7,738 nt of DNA, taken from Gemmatimonadota bacterium. Its GTDB lineage: Bacteria; Gemmatimonadota; Gemmatimonadetes; Longimicrobiales; Gaopeijiaceae. How positions within the stretch are numbered: position 1 is the stretch's first letter; every line of letters begins with the position of its first letter. Of this stretch, positions 1 to 6,218 are shown in pieces. The stretch covers positions 1 to 7,738 of the forward strand of contig JAHHMJ010000584.1 in the NCBI GenBank assembly GCA_018678395.1, in the 5' to 3' direction. The notes beneath the pieces were generated by a model, which worked only from the letters and a program-made list of their open reading frames with translations, searched no databases and was not told where the DNA came from. A program made the translations under genes and the position numbers.

Positions 1-159
1 CGTCTACTCGAGGCGCTCCTGTACCAGGTCGGTACCACCGACTGGCTGACGCTCGTCGCCACGGCGTTCGGATTGTTGGCGATCGCCACGGTCGCGGCTG
101 CCGTTCCTGCACTGCGCGCGGCCCGCAAAGACCCGGCGGAAGCGCTGATGGGCGAGTAG
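1..159 (+). CDS. ABC transporter permease, FtsX/MacB-like, C-terminal fragment
   Basis: Only the last 52 codons are in the window; the reading frame is open from base 1 and stops with TAG at 157-159. The fragment holds one hydrophobic segment starting at WLTLVATAFGLLAIATVAAA, then the basic cytoplasmic end PALRAARKDPAEALMGE. A final transmembrane helix followed by PA-x-RAA-x-x-DP-x-EAL is the usual C-terminus of FtsX-domain (MacB-like) permeases, including the large duplicated permeases (ADOP type) common in Acidobacteriota and Gemmatimonadota. Such proteins sit in the inner membrane and work with a separate MacB-like ATPase, commonly in export or lipoprotein/peptide handling. The substrate cannot be read from this fragment. 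Family assignment is good; the ADOP subtype is a guess from the tail alone. Confidence 0.85.
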   Translation, partial: RLLEALLYQVGTTDWLTLVATAFGLLAIATVAAAVPALRAARKDPAEALMGE

Positions 160-191
160 AACCGCCACGGGTTGCCGGAGCGCCCGCGGCA

Positions 192-262
192 CCCGCAATG
201 CCGCAGCGCCCGCAGCGCCCGCAGCGCCTGCAGCACCCGCAATTACGCAGCACCCGCAGCGC
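192..262. repeat. Degenerate 9-bp tandem repeat in intergenic spacer
   Basis: Three exact consecutive copies of CCGCAGCGC lie at 201-209, 210-218 and 219-227. They are flanked by diverged copies (CCCGCAATG at 192, CTGCAGCAC at 228, CCGCAATTA at 237) and, after a one-base phase slip, by another exact copy at 254-262. The run sits between the permease stop and the start of the exported protein. All three plus frames stay partly open through it because the unit is a multiple of three, so it mimics low-complexity coding sequence (Arg/Ser/Ala or Pro/Gln/Arg repeats). I read it as a non-coding simple repeat rather than as part of a gene. Confidence 0.6.
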
Positions 263-390
263 CGGCGACGCTCGCAACGCCGGGAACACCGGCTCGGACG
301 CCGCGCACTTGCGGCCGGGGCACGCCGCGCGCCACCGTCACCGGACCCGTCCGTCGCGCCACTCCACCCCGGGAGCCAGACCCCGCGCCC

Positions 391-990
391 ATGTCCGAAC
401 TCTCACCTCCCCGCCGGCACGCACCCGCGGGGCCACAGCCCCTCTCCGCGCTCGCCACCCTCGCCCGGGCCGGGTGGATCGCCCTCGCGCTGAGCGCATC
501 GGCCGCCGTCGCCGCCCAGGAGCCCGCCGCCGCGATCCAGCCCGCTGCCGCGCAGGAGCCCGTCGCCACGCCCCAGCCCCTGCAGGAGTTCGGGGCACTC
601 GCGATCGGGGTCTGGCAGGATGCCACCTCCTGGCACGTTCTGGAATGGACCCTCGGTGAGACCGCGATTCGATCGCGCAGCTACTCGGCCAGCCCCTCCG
701 ATTCGTCGCTGGTGTCCGAGGGGCTCTGGTTCTGGGACCCCTCCGAGGAGACGATCCGTGGCGTCGTCGTGGCTCAGGGCATGCCGATCGAGCTGTTCGA
801 GTACCGCTCCGAGGTGCGGGGAGGACGAATCGTGCATGACCTCGAGGCGCACGGGCCGGCGGGCGGACGCTACATCGAGACCTGGATCTTCGAGGGCGAC
901 GGGTACCGGTGGACGCTCGAGCAGGAGGTGGAAGGAAGCCCCGCGCTGCTGATGGACGGGGCCTACCGACGCAGCGGGGGCATTCCCTGA
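391..990 (+). CDS. Exported small protein with lipocalin-like beta-rich domain
   Basis: This 199-residue protein has a long n-region with Arg8, Arg9 and Arg26. A hydrophobic stretch (about 27-41) ends in AVAAQ, a plausible signal peptidase I site near residue 42. A low-complexity Ala/Pro/Gln linker with two AAQEP copies follows (about 43-64). The folded part (about 65-193) alternates hydrophobic and polar residues and is rich in aromatic residues, for example VLEWTLGE, GLWFWDPSEETIRG, YIETWIFEGDGYRW and a final DGAYRR. That layout resembles small lipocalin-like beta-barrel families of the DUF1579/DUF6265 type, which have no assigned reaction; this is fold-level resemblance only. The frame is open back to a TTG at 172, but the ATG at 391 gives a sensible signal peptide and avoids the repeat. 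The only purine-rich motif upstream is GGGAG at 371-375, rather far away, so the start is moderately certain. Confidence 0.72.
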   Translation: MSELSPPRRHAPAGPQPLSALATLARAGWIALALSASAAVAAQEPAAAIQPAAAQEPVATPQPLQEFGALAIGVWQDATSWHVLEWTLGETAIRSRSYSASPSDSSLVSEGLWFWDPSEETIRGVVVAQGMPIELFEYRSEVRGGRIVHDLEAHGPAGGRYIETWIFEGDGYRWTLEQEVEGSPALLMDGAYRRSGGIP

Positions 991-995
991 ATTCG

Positions 996-1067
996 GTGCC
1001 TCCAGGCTCGGTGGTGCCTCCAGCCTCGATGGTGCCGCCGAAGTCGATGCGTCCGCCCCGGACCGTG
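996..1067. repeat. Four 18-bp imperfect tandem repeats
   Basis: Units run 996-1013, 1014-1031, 1032-1049 and 1050-1067, with a further partial CCGCCC at 1068-1073. The first two units differ at only two positions (GTGCCTCCAGGCTCGGTG versus GTGCCTCCAGCCTCGATG); the third and fourth diverge progressively. In one plus frame the array would read VPPGSV, VPPASM, VPPKSM, RPPRTV. In one minus frame it reads as GGT-x-x-x hexapeptides. It begins six bases after the stop of the exported-protein gene and ends about 110 bp before the outer-membrane protein start, so it is intergenic. Confidence 0.7.
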
Positions 1068-1096
1068 CCGCCCGACCGAGACGCAGCGGCAGCGCG

Positions 1097-1115
1097 CGCT
1101 ACGTAGCGGTACGTA
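1097..1115. promoter_or_regulatory. Palindrome plus second TACGTA half a site away: candidate operator
   Basis: CGCTACGTAGCG at 1097-1108 is a perfect 12-bp palindrome. Its core TACGTA (1100-1105) recurs at 1110-1115, exactly 10 bp on, so the two cores would face the same side of the helix. The pair lies 64-82 bp upstream of the chosen start of the outer-membrane barrel gene, a position where a repressor or activator could act on the Omp85/UMF1 transcript. No convincing sigma-70 promoter boxes were found beside it, and no matching regulator gene is in the window. Operator function is inference. Confidence 0.3.
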
Positions 1116-1168
1116 TGTCCCGCAGGCAGGCCCTCGGCCCATCCTTGGGCGTGTACTCCTTCGTCTCT

Positions 1169-1172
1169 GGAG
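1169..1172 (+). promoter_or_regulatory. Ribosome binding site deciding the Omp85 gene start
   Basis: GGAG at 1169-1172 directly abuts the ATG at 1173 but is six bases from the in-frame ATG at 1179. A six-base spacing is normal for initiation and zero is not, so translation most likely begins at 1179, giving MTSLGRTA rather than MGMTSLGRTA. Confidence 0.6.
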
Positions 1173-1178
1173 ATGGGC

Positions 1179-2387
1179 ATGACCTCGCTCGGAAGGACGG
1201 CGGTCGCCGGACTCGCCATCGCCACGATCGTCCCGTTGGTCGGGGCGCCGGCGTGCGCGGCCCAAACCGGCCTGCAGGTCGGCGGTGTGCCGGCGCTCAA
1301 CTACGACGCCGACGAGGGATTCGGGTACGGCGTGGTCGCCGCCCTCTACCAATACGGGGACGGAGCGGTGCGGCCCTACCGGTGGAGTCTGCACCCGACG
1401 GTCTTTCTCACGACCGAGGGCCGCCGCGACTTCACCCTCTTCTTCGACGCGCCCGAGTTCCGCGGTCGGTGGCGACTCGACGCCTTCGTGGGCAGTCGGC
1501 AGCAGATCGCGACACCCTACTACGGCCTCGGCAACGCCAGCGAATTCGACGAGGCGGCCGTCACGGACGAAAACCCCCGCTACTTCCGCTTCGGCCGGAC
1601 GCTGCGCTCGGCCCTCGTCAATGTGCAGCGCCCGCTGGGCGACACGCCGCTTCGCCTTCTGCTCGGTGCCGGCGCGATCCGTGGCACCTTCGAGCCGATC
1701 CCCGAGGGTGAGGGGGACAGCGACGGCGAGGGCGCCACGCTCGTGTCCGAGGAGATCGCCGCCGGCACCCTCGCCGGAATCGAAGGCTGGGCCACCTTCG
1801 CACGTGCGGGCCTCGTCTGGGACACACGAGACCGCGAGACGGGCCCGCGTTCGGGGACCTGGTCCGATCTTCTCATCCAGCGGGTCGACGAGACCCTCGG
1901 CGGCGTCGTGTCGTACACGCGCTGGACGCTGACCGACCGCCGCTACTTCAGCCTCGGACCGATCGTTTTCGCCAACCGGCTCCTGCTGCAGGGGACCGGT
2001 GAGGGCGTCCCGCTCTTCGACCTCCACCGTATCCAGACGTCGTTCCGCGACCAGGAGGGCCTGGGTGGCTCGCGCTCGGTGCGCGGCGTGCTCCGCAATC
2101 GCTATGCGGGTCGCGGCCTCTTCATCTGGAACGCCGAGGTTCGCTGGGAGGCGGCCGGCTTCGACCTCGTGGGTCGCGCATTCGACGTGGTGCTGTCCGC
2201 ATTCGCGGACGCGGGACGGGTCTGGGACGAAGAGCCCCGCGTCGACGAACTGCTCGCCGATCTGCACCGCGGGTGGGGTGGGGGAGTCCGCCTCGTCATG
2301 GGCCGCGACTTCGTGATCGCTGTCGACGCAGGCACGGGCGCCGAAACCGGGCTGCAGCTCTATATCGGCCTCGGCTACCTCTACTGA
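1179..2387 (+). CDS. Omp85/D15-type outer-membrane beta-barrel protein without POTRA domains
   Basis: The product has 402 residues from the preferred ATG at 1179 (404 from the ATG at 1173). Residues 1-30 form a signal peptide (Arg6, hydrophobic 8-22, ending in a CAAQ-type cleavage site). The rest is a predicted barrel of amphipathic strands ending LYIGLGYLY, with the terminal aromatic residue expected of an outer-membrane barrel recognised by BamA. Two hallmarks of the bacterial surface antigen (D15/Omp85) barrel are visible: VWDTRDRETGPRSGTW (about 213-228; the family pattern is WDTRD then P-x-x-G) and GGSRSVRG (about 296-303), the VRG signature of the loop that folds into the pore. Length leaves no room for N-terminal POTRA repeats, so it is not a complete BamA or TamA. 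Loop 176-192 is acidic (EGEGDSDGEG). The MFS gene follows after 12 nt, so the two are probably co-transcribed. Family firm; transport or assembly role unknown. Confidence 0.85.
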   Translation: MTSLGRTAVAGLAIATIVPLVGAPACAAQTGLQVGGVPALNYDADEGFGYGVVAALYQYGDGAVRPYRWSLHPTVFLTTEGRRDFTLFFDAPEFRGRWRLDAFVGSRQQIATPYYGLGNASEFDEAAVTDENPRYFRFGRTLRSALVNVQRPLGDTPLRLLLGAGAIRGTFEPIPEGEGDSDGEGATLVSEEIAAGTLAGIEGWATFARAGLVWDTRDRETGPRSGTWSDLLIQRVDETLGGVVSYTRWTLTDRRYFSLGPIVFANRLLLQGTGEGVPLFDLHRIQTSFRDQEGLGGSRSVRGVLRNRYAGRGLFIWNAEVRWEAAGFDLVGRAFDVVLSAFADAGRVWDEEPRVDELLADLHRGWGGGVRLVMGRDFVIAVDAGTGAETGLQLYIGLGYLY

Positions 2388-2399
2388 GCGAGCTCGGAG

Positions 2400-3686
2400 A
2401 TGACGAAGCACGCGGCGACCGGAACGGGGCCTGGATCCCGGTCGCAACCAACGGCGGCCCACGACGCCGCCTGGTTGGGCGTGCCGGTGGTGTCGTGGGC
2501 GCTGTACGACCTGGCGAACACGGTCTTCTCGATGAACATCACCACCCTCTATCTCCCGCAGTGGCTGCTGGAGGTCGGGGGCGGCGATGGCGTCTGGGGC
2601 TACGTAAACAGTTTCGCCGCCCTCCTTCTGCTTCTGACCGCGCCGGTCCTGGGCGCACTCTCGGATCAGGCTGGCCGCCGCCTGCCGTTCCTGCTCGTGT
2701 GCACCGCCGCCTGCGTCGGCCTGACCGCACTACTGGGGACGTGGGGAGTGGCCGCCACGCTCGGGCTGTACGTCGGCGCCAACTACTTCTTCAATGCGGG
2801 CCTGATCTTCTACGACGCCACGCTGCCGGTGGTCAGCACCCCCGAGAACCGCGGCCGCGTGGGGGGCTTCGGCATCGGCATCGGCTACCTCGGATCGTTC
2901 ACGGGCGTCCTCACCGGAATCCTGCTCCTCGACTCGCTCGGCTACGTGGGCGTCTTCCGCGTGACCGCGTTGCTGTTCGCTCTCTTCGCCGTCCCGATCT
3001 TCATCTTCGTGCGGGAGCCCGCGGTCGGGAGGAGGCTGCGCCTCACCCTGGACCTGCCGCGGCGGGCCTTTCGACAGGCGCGCGACACCTTCGTCCACGT
3101 GCGCCGCTACCCGGGCCTCGCCCGATTTCTCGTCGGTCGGGTCTTTTACGCGGACGCGGCGAACACGGTGATCATCATGCTCGTCTTCTACCTGCGCGGT
3201 GATCTCGGAATGAGCACGGGGACGACCGACCTGCTCATGATGGTCGCGATCACGGGCGCGGTGGCCGGCGGTCTCCTCACCGGCCGCATCGTCGACCGCA
3301 TCGGTCCCAAACGGACGCTCATGGGTGTCCTGGGCCTGTGGGTCGTGGGACTGTCCGCGGCCATCGCCGTCAGCGTTCTGGATCTTCCCGCCGCGCTCTT
3401 CTGGGCGATCGCGCCGCTGATCGGAGTCGCGCTGGGCGGTACGTGGACGGCGGATCGCCCCTGGATGCTGGAGCTCTCGCCGCCGGACCGGGTCGGCGAG
3501 TTCTACGGGCTGTACGGTCTCGTCGGACGGTTCGCCGCGGTTCTGGGGCCTGCGCTGTGGGCCCTCATCGCCGACACGCTCGGGTTCGGTCGCCCAGCGG
3601 CGCTGGCCAGCCTGATCGTGCTCATCGGGATTGCGGCGTGGATCCTCAGTGGCGTGCCCGATCGTCCCCGGGAGGCGGCCCTCTGA
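2400..3686 (+). CDS. Major facilitator superfamily transporter, UMF1/Atg22-like family
   Basis: The 428-residue inner-membrane protein has about twelve hydrophobic segments. Family signatures, in order: WALYDLANTVFS (33-44), the family's opening motif; loop motif GALSDQAGRR (85-94); YDATLPVVSTPENRGRVGGF (138-157) with GIGIGYLGS after it; LVGRVFYADAANTV (244-257); a second-half loop GRIVDRIGPKR (295-305); and DRPWMLELSPPDRVGEFYG (352-370) leading into LYGLVGR. These match the UMF1 (PF11700-like) branch of the MFS, named for yeast Atg22, which is implicated in amino-acid efflux from the vacuole. Bacterial members have no settled substrate. The ATG at 2400 directly abuts GGAG (2396-2399), which is unusually close, but no better-placed start exists before the first helix. 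It lies 12 nt after the outer-membrane barrel gene, which suggests a joint envelope role. Stop TGA at 3684-3686. Confidence 0.9.
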   Translation: MTKHAATGTGPGSRSQPTAAHDAAWLGVPVVSWALYDLANTVFSMNITTLYLPQWLLEVGGGDGVWGYVNSFAALLLLLTAPVLGALSDQAGRRLPFLLVCTAACVGLTALLGTWGVAATLGLYVGANYFFNAGLIFYDATLPVVSTPENRGRVGGFGIGIGYLGSFTGVLTGILLLDSLGYVGVFRVTALLFALFAVPIFIFVREPAVGRRLRLTLDLPRRAFRQARDTFVHVRRYPGLARFLVGRVFYADAANTVIIMLVFYLRGDLGMSTGTTDLLMMVAITGAVAGGLLTGRIVDRIGPKRTLMGVLGLWVVGLSAAIAVSVLDLPAALFWAIAPLIGVALGGTWTADRPWMLELSPPDRVGEFYGLYGLVGRFAAVLGPALWALIADTLGFGRPAALASLIVLIGIAAWILSGVPDRPREAAL

Positions 3687-3767
3687 AGCGGCCGTCCGGA
3701 GCCTCGCCAGACAGGGGCCTTTTCCCCTCAACTCCGCCGGGCCCCCCGCCGATGCTTCAACGGCAGT

Positions 3768-3773
3768 GGAGGG
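3768..3773 (+). promoter_or_regulatory. Ribosome binding site for the GTG-initiated GGDEF-EAL gene
   Basis: GGAGGG at 3768-3773 is a near-ideal Shine-Dalgarno match but only three bases separate it from the GTG at 3777. No ATG in this frame lies between it and the first transmembrane helix, and an alternative TTG at 3819 has no comparable motif, so GTG 3777 is preferred. Confidence 0.5.
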
Positions 3774-3776
3774 CCC

Positions 3777-6209
3777 GTGCGCGCGGCATTGGTCCGGCCT
3801 CTCTCGCCCCACCGTACATTGACGGAGCTCCAGTCGCTCATCGACCCGGTCCGCGACCGGCGACCCAGACCCATCCTGCCACCCGGAACGCCCACGCGTC
3901 CCGTGACGTGGCACTGGTGGGGGGCTGCGGTCGCGTGCGTGGCACTCGTGGCGGCCAGTGCCGCCGTGGGGATCGACGCGCAGCGAACGCTGAACGAGGT
4001 GCCGGGCCTCCAGCAGGGGGTCGAGTTGCTGGACCTCGAGCGCGACGCCGGAGCTGCCGTCGGGCGGGTCGGGTTCGCCGCGATTCGCGCCGCGTACGAC
4101 GATCCCCGCTTCCGAGATCTCCCCGAGGCCCGTGCCGGAGCGGCGGCCGAACTCCGCGACGTTCAGCAGCGCCTGAACGAGATCGAGCCGATGCCGGGGT
4201 GGGCGTCCACGATCGAGCGGCTCCAATCCACACTGGACGGCGGAATCCGTCGCATGGAGGCCCCCGACGCGCCGCCTGAAGGCCTCTGGGCGTGGCAGTG
4301 GTCCTTCACGACGGCCTTTTCGGGGATCTTCCCGGCCGACCTCACCGGTCGCTGGTCGCCGCTGCTCGAGTTCACGCTCGGGACGCAGTACGGAGTCTAC
4401 CAGCCGGTCAGCCTGGCCGAACTCACCCTGGGTCGCTGGGCGCTCGACGGCGTTGCGGTCAGCCGCAACGAAGCGCTGGCCGCCTATCTCGAGAGCGAGG
4501 CCGCGGTTCTCGAGTCGCTCTCCGAGGAGCACGACGGCACATCGCCGCTCGATCCCGAGTTCGACCCGGGGCGTGCCGGCGAGTTGGACACGCGCTGGGG
4601 CCGTCGGATCGAGGTCCTGAGAGCGGCCCCTGAGATGGCCGAGCTCGAACGGGGCTTCTACTGGATGGTGGGGGCCTCGGACGACGATCCGTGGGTCGGG
4701 TCACCGGAGGCGCTCTTCGAGCATACCGAGGCCTCGCTGGCCCTCATGGAATCGGTGGGGGCAACGGTGCTGCGGGAGTCTGCCGGGAAGCTGGACGAGA
4801 TCGCCTCCGGGGCTCGCCTGCGCCTGCGGGTGGCCTTGGTCGTCGGCATCGTCGTCGGCATGCTCGGGCTGGGTGTCCTCGGCTGGTGGATGCGCGCGCG
4901 CAACCGCCTCGAAGCGCACCTGCGGGTCGCCGCCGAGTACGATGCCCTCACCGGTGTCGAAAGCCGCTTCGCCCTGTACTTCCACGAGGAGTCGCGCCTC
5001 GCGCGCTCCTCGTCCCGGGGCGCCGCGCTGCTGCTGACCGACATGGACGACTTCAAGTCGATCAACGACCGCTGGGGTCACGCCGTCGGGGACGCCGCGC
5101 TGGTGAAGTTCGCCGAGGCCTGCCGCGCCGTGATCGGTCCCAAGGATCGCGTGGCGCGCATCGGCGGGGACGAGTTCGTCATCATGCTCCACGATCGCAC
5201 CGCGCCCGCCAAGGAGGCGGCCGCGGTCGCGGAGCGGCTGCACGCGCTGCTCGCCGCGCCCATCGTCGTCGGCGAGGTGAGCGTTCACCTCCGGGCCACG
5301 GTCGGTATCGCCGTCGCCGAGGGGCCGGCGCACCTCGACGAGCTGCTGCTGCAGGCCGACACGGCCCTTCTCGACGCGAAGAAGAACCGCCGCAGCCGGC
5401 ACGCGATCTTCAACCGCAACCACCGGCGCAACCTGATCCGGGAGATCGACGGGGCGCTGGCCGACGGCCACATCGAAGCCGTGTTCCAGCCCATCGTCCG
5501 CAGCGACACCCACGAGCTCTCCGGCGCCGAGCTGCTGGCGCGCTGGACGCGCGAAGACGGCAGTCAGGTCCCGTTGGCCAACCTCATCGAGGCGATGGTG
5601 TCGATGGGGGCCAGCGGCATATGGACCGAACGCATGCTCCTCGCGGCGGCCCGGGTGATCCCCTTCCTGCCGAACAAGAACGTGCGTTTCTGGTTGAACG
5701 TGGCGATGCCCGACCTGGTCGGACCGGGAGCGAGGGTGCTGATCGACACCGTCAGTGCCGGGCCCGTGCCGGCTCAGCGCCTCGGCATCGAAATCACCGA
5801 GCGCATTCCGCCTTCCGATCTGATCGAGGCGCGCTCCACGCTCATGTCGCTGAGGGCCACGGGCGTCGAGATCGCACTCGACGACGTGGGCTCGGACACC
5901 GTTCCCCTGCGGCACATGACCGATCTGCCGCTGGACCGGGTGAAGATCGACGGATCACTGGTACGCGATGCCGACACGTCGATGCAGAACCGGGCACTGC
6001 TCCGCGCGATCGTGAACGGCGCCGCGGATCTCGAGCTCGAAATCGTCGCGGAAGAGGTCGAGACGGATGGCGAGGCCGCGGTCCTCAAGTACCTCGGCGT
6101 CCAACATCTGCAGGGCTACCGGACGGGAGCTCCGGTGACCCTGGACACCTTCATCTCGGCGGCCCGTCGCGACCGCTCACCCGAGCCGGCCGAATCGAGC
6201 ACCCACTGA
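3777..6209 (+). CDS. Membrane sensor with GGDEF and EAL domains (c-di-GMP turnover)
   Basis: The 810-residue protein has one helix at about 48-66, a periplasmic region of about 67-349 and a second helix at about 350-372. A GGDEF domain (about 388-545) and an EAL domain (about 551-795) follow in the cytoplasm. GGDEF domains make c-di-GMP from two GTP and EAL domains cleave it to pGpG. The synthase site looks complete: DALTG at 389, metal Asp422 in TDMDDFKSIND, Asn430, Asp439 and GGDEF at 463-467. The product-inhibition motif RxxD is missing: the position before Asp457 holds GPKD. EAL residues are mostly kept: Glu585 (ELL), Asn641, Glu672, Asp702-Asp703, Lys723, Glu759 and Gln779. However, loop 6 reads DDVGSDTVPL instead of DDFGTGYSSL, and EGVET is EEVET. 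The periplasmic part is mainly helical and recalls NIT-type helical sensor bundles, a weak resemblance. Start is GTG. It converges on the DUF3127 gene. Confidence 0.92.
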   Translation: MRAALVRPLSPHRTLTELQSLIDPVRDRRPRPILPPGTPTRPVTWHWWGAAVACVALVAASAAVGIDAQRTLNEVPGLQQGVELLDLERDAGAAVGRVGFAAIRAAYDDPRFRDLPEARAGAAAELRDVQQRLNEIEPMPGWASTIERLQSTLDGGIRRMEAPDAPPEGLWAWQWSFTTAFSGIFPADLTGRWSPLLEFTLGTQYGVYQPVSLAELTLGRWALDGVAVSRNEALAAYLESEAAVLESLSEEHDGTSPLDPEFDPGRAGELDTRWGRRIEVLRAAPEMAELERGFYWMVGASDDDPWVGSPEALFEHTEASLALMESVGATVLRESAGKLDEIASGARLRLRVALVVGIVVGMLGLGVLGWWMRARNRLEAHLRVAAEYDALTGVESRFALYFHEESRLARSSSRGAALLLTDMDDFKSINDRWGHAVGDAALVKFAEACRAVIGPKDRVARIGGDEFVIMLHDRTAPAKEAAAVAERLHALLAAPIVVGEVSVHLRATVGIAVAEGPAHLDELLLQADTALLDAKKNRRSRHAIFNRNHRRNLIREIDGALADGHIEAVFQPIVRSDTHELSGAELLARWTREDGSQVPLANLIEAMVSMGASGIWTERMLLAAARVIPFLPNKNVRFWLNVAMPDLVGPGARVLIDTVSAGPVPAQRLGIEITERIPPSDLIEARSTLMSLRATGVEIALDDVGSDTVPLRHMTDLPLDRVKIDGSLVRDADTSMQNRALLRAIVNGAADLELEIVAEEVETDGEAAVLKYLGVQHLQGYRTGAPVTLDTFISAARRDRSPEPAESSTH

Positions 6210-6218
6210 GGCGAACCC

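Noticed and set aside
996..1073. CRISPR-like array
   Set aside because: The 18-bp units are directly adjacent with no unique spacers and are imperfect; there are no cas genes.
1179..2387. Calling the barrel gene bamA or tamA
   Set aside because: The protein has no POTRA domains and is half the length of BamA; only the D15 barrel signature is present.
963..2462. 499-codon open frame on the minus strand opposite the Omp85 gene
   Set aside because: It is an antisense shadow in GC-rich DNA. The plus strand has a signal peptide, D15 motifs and a ribosome binding site, while the antisense product is Arg/Glu/Ala-rich with no recognisable domain.
3713..3728. Possible terminator hairpin after the MFS gene (AGGGG, CCTTTT loop, CCCCT)
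   Set aside because: The stem is only 5 bp, the T-run is in the loop rather than after the stem, and nothing extends the pairing; chance in GC-rich DNA.
2730..4532. 600-codon open frame on the minus strand opposite the MFS gene and the GGDEF-EAL N-terminus
   Set aside because: It spans two clear plus-strand genes and their spacer, has low-complexity Arg/Gly/Glu/Pro composition and no motif; typical antisense frame at high GC.
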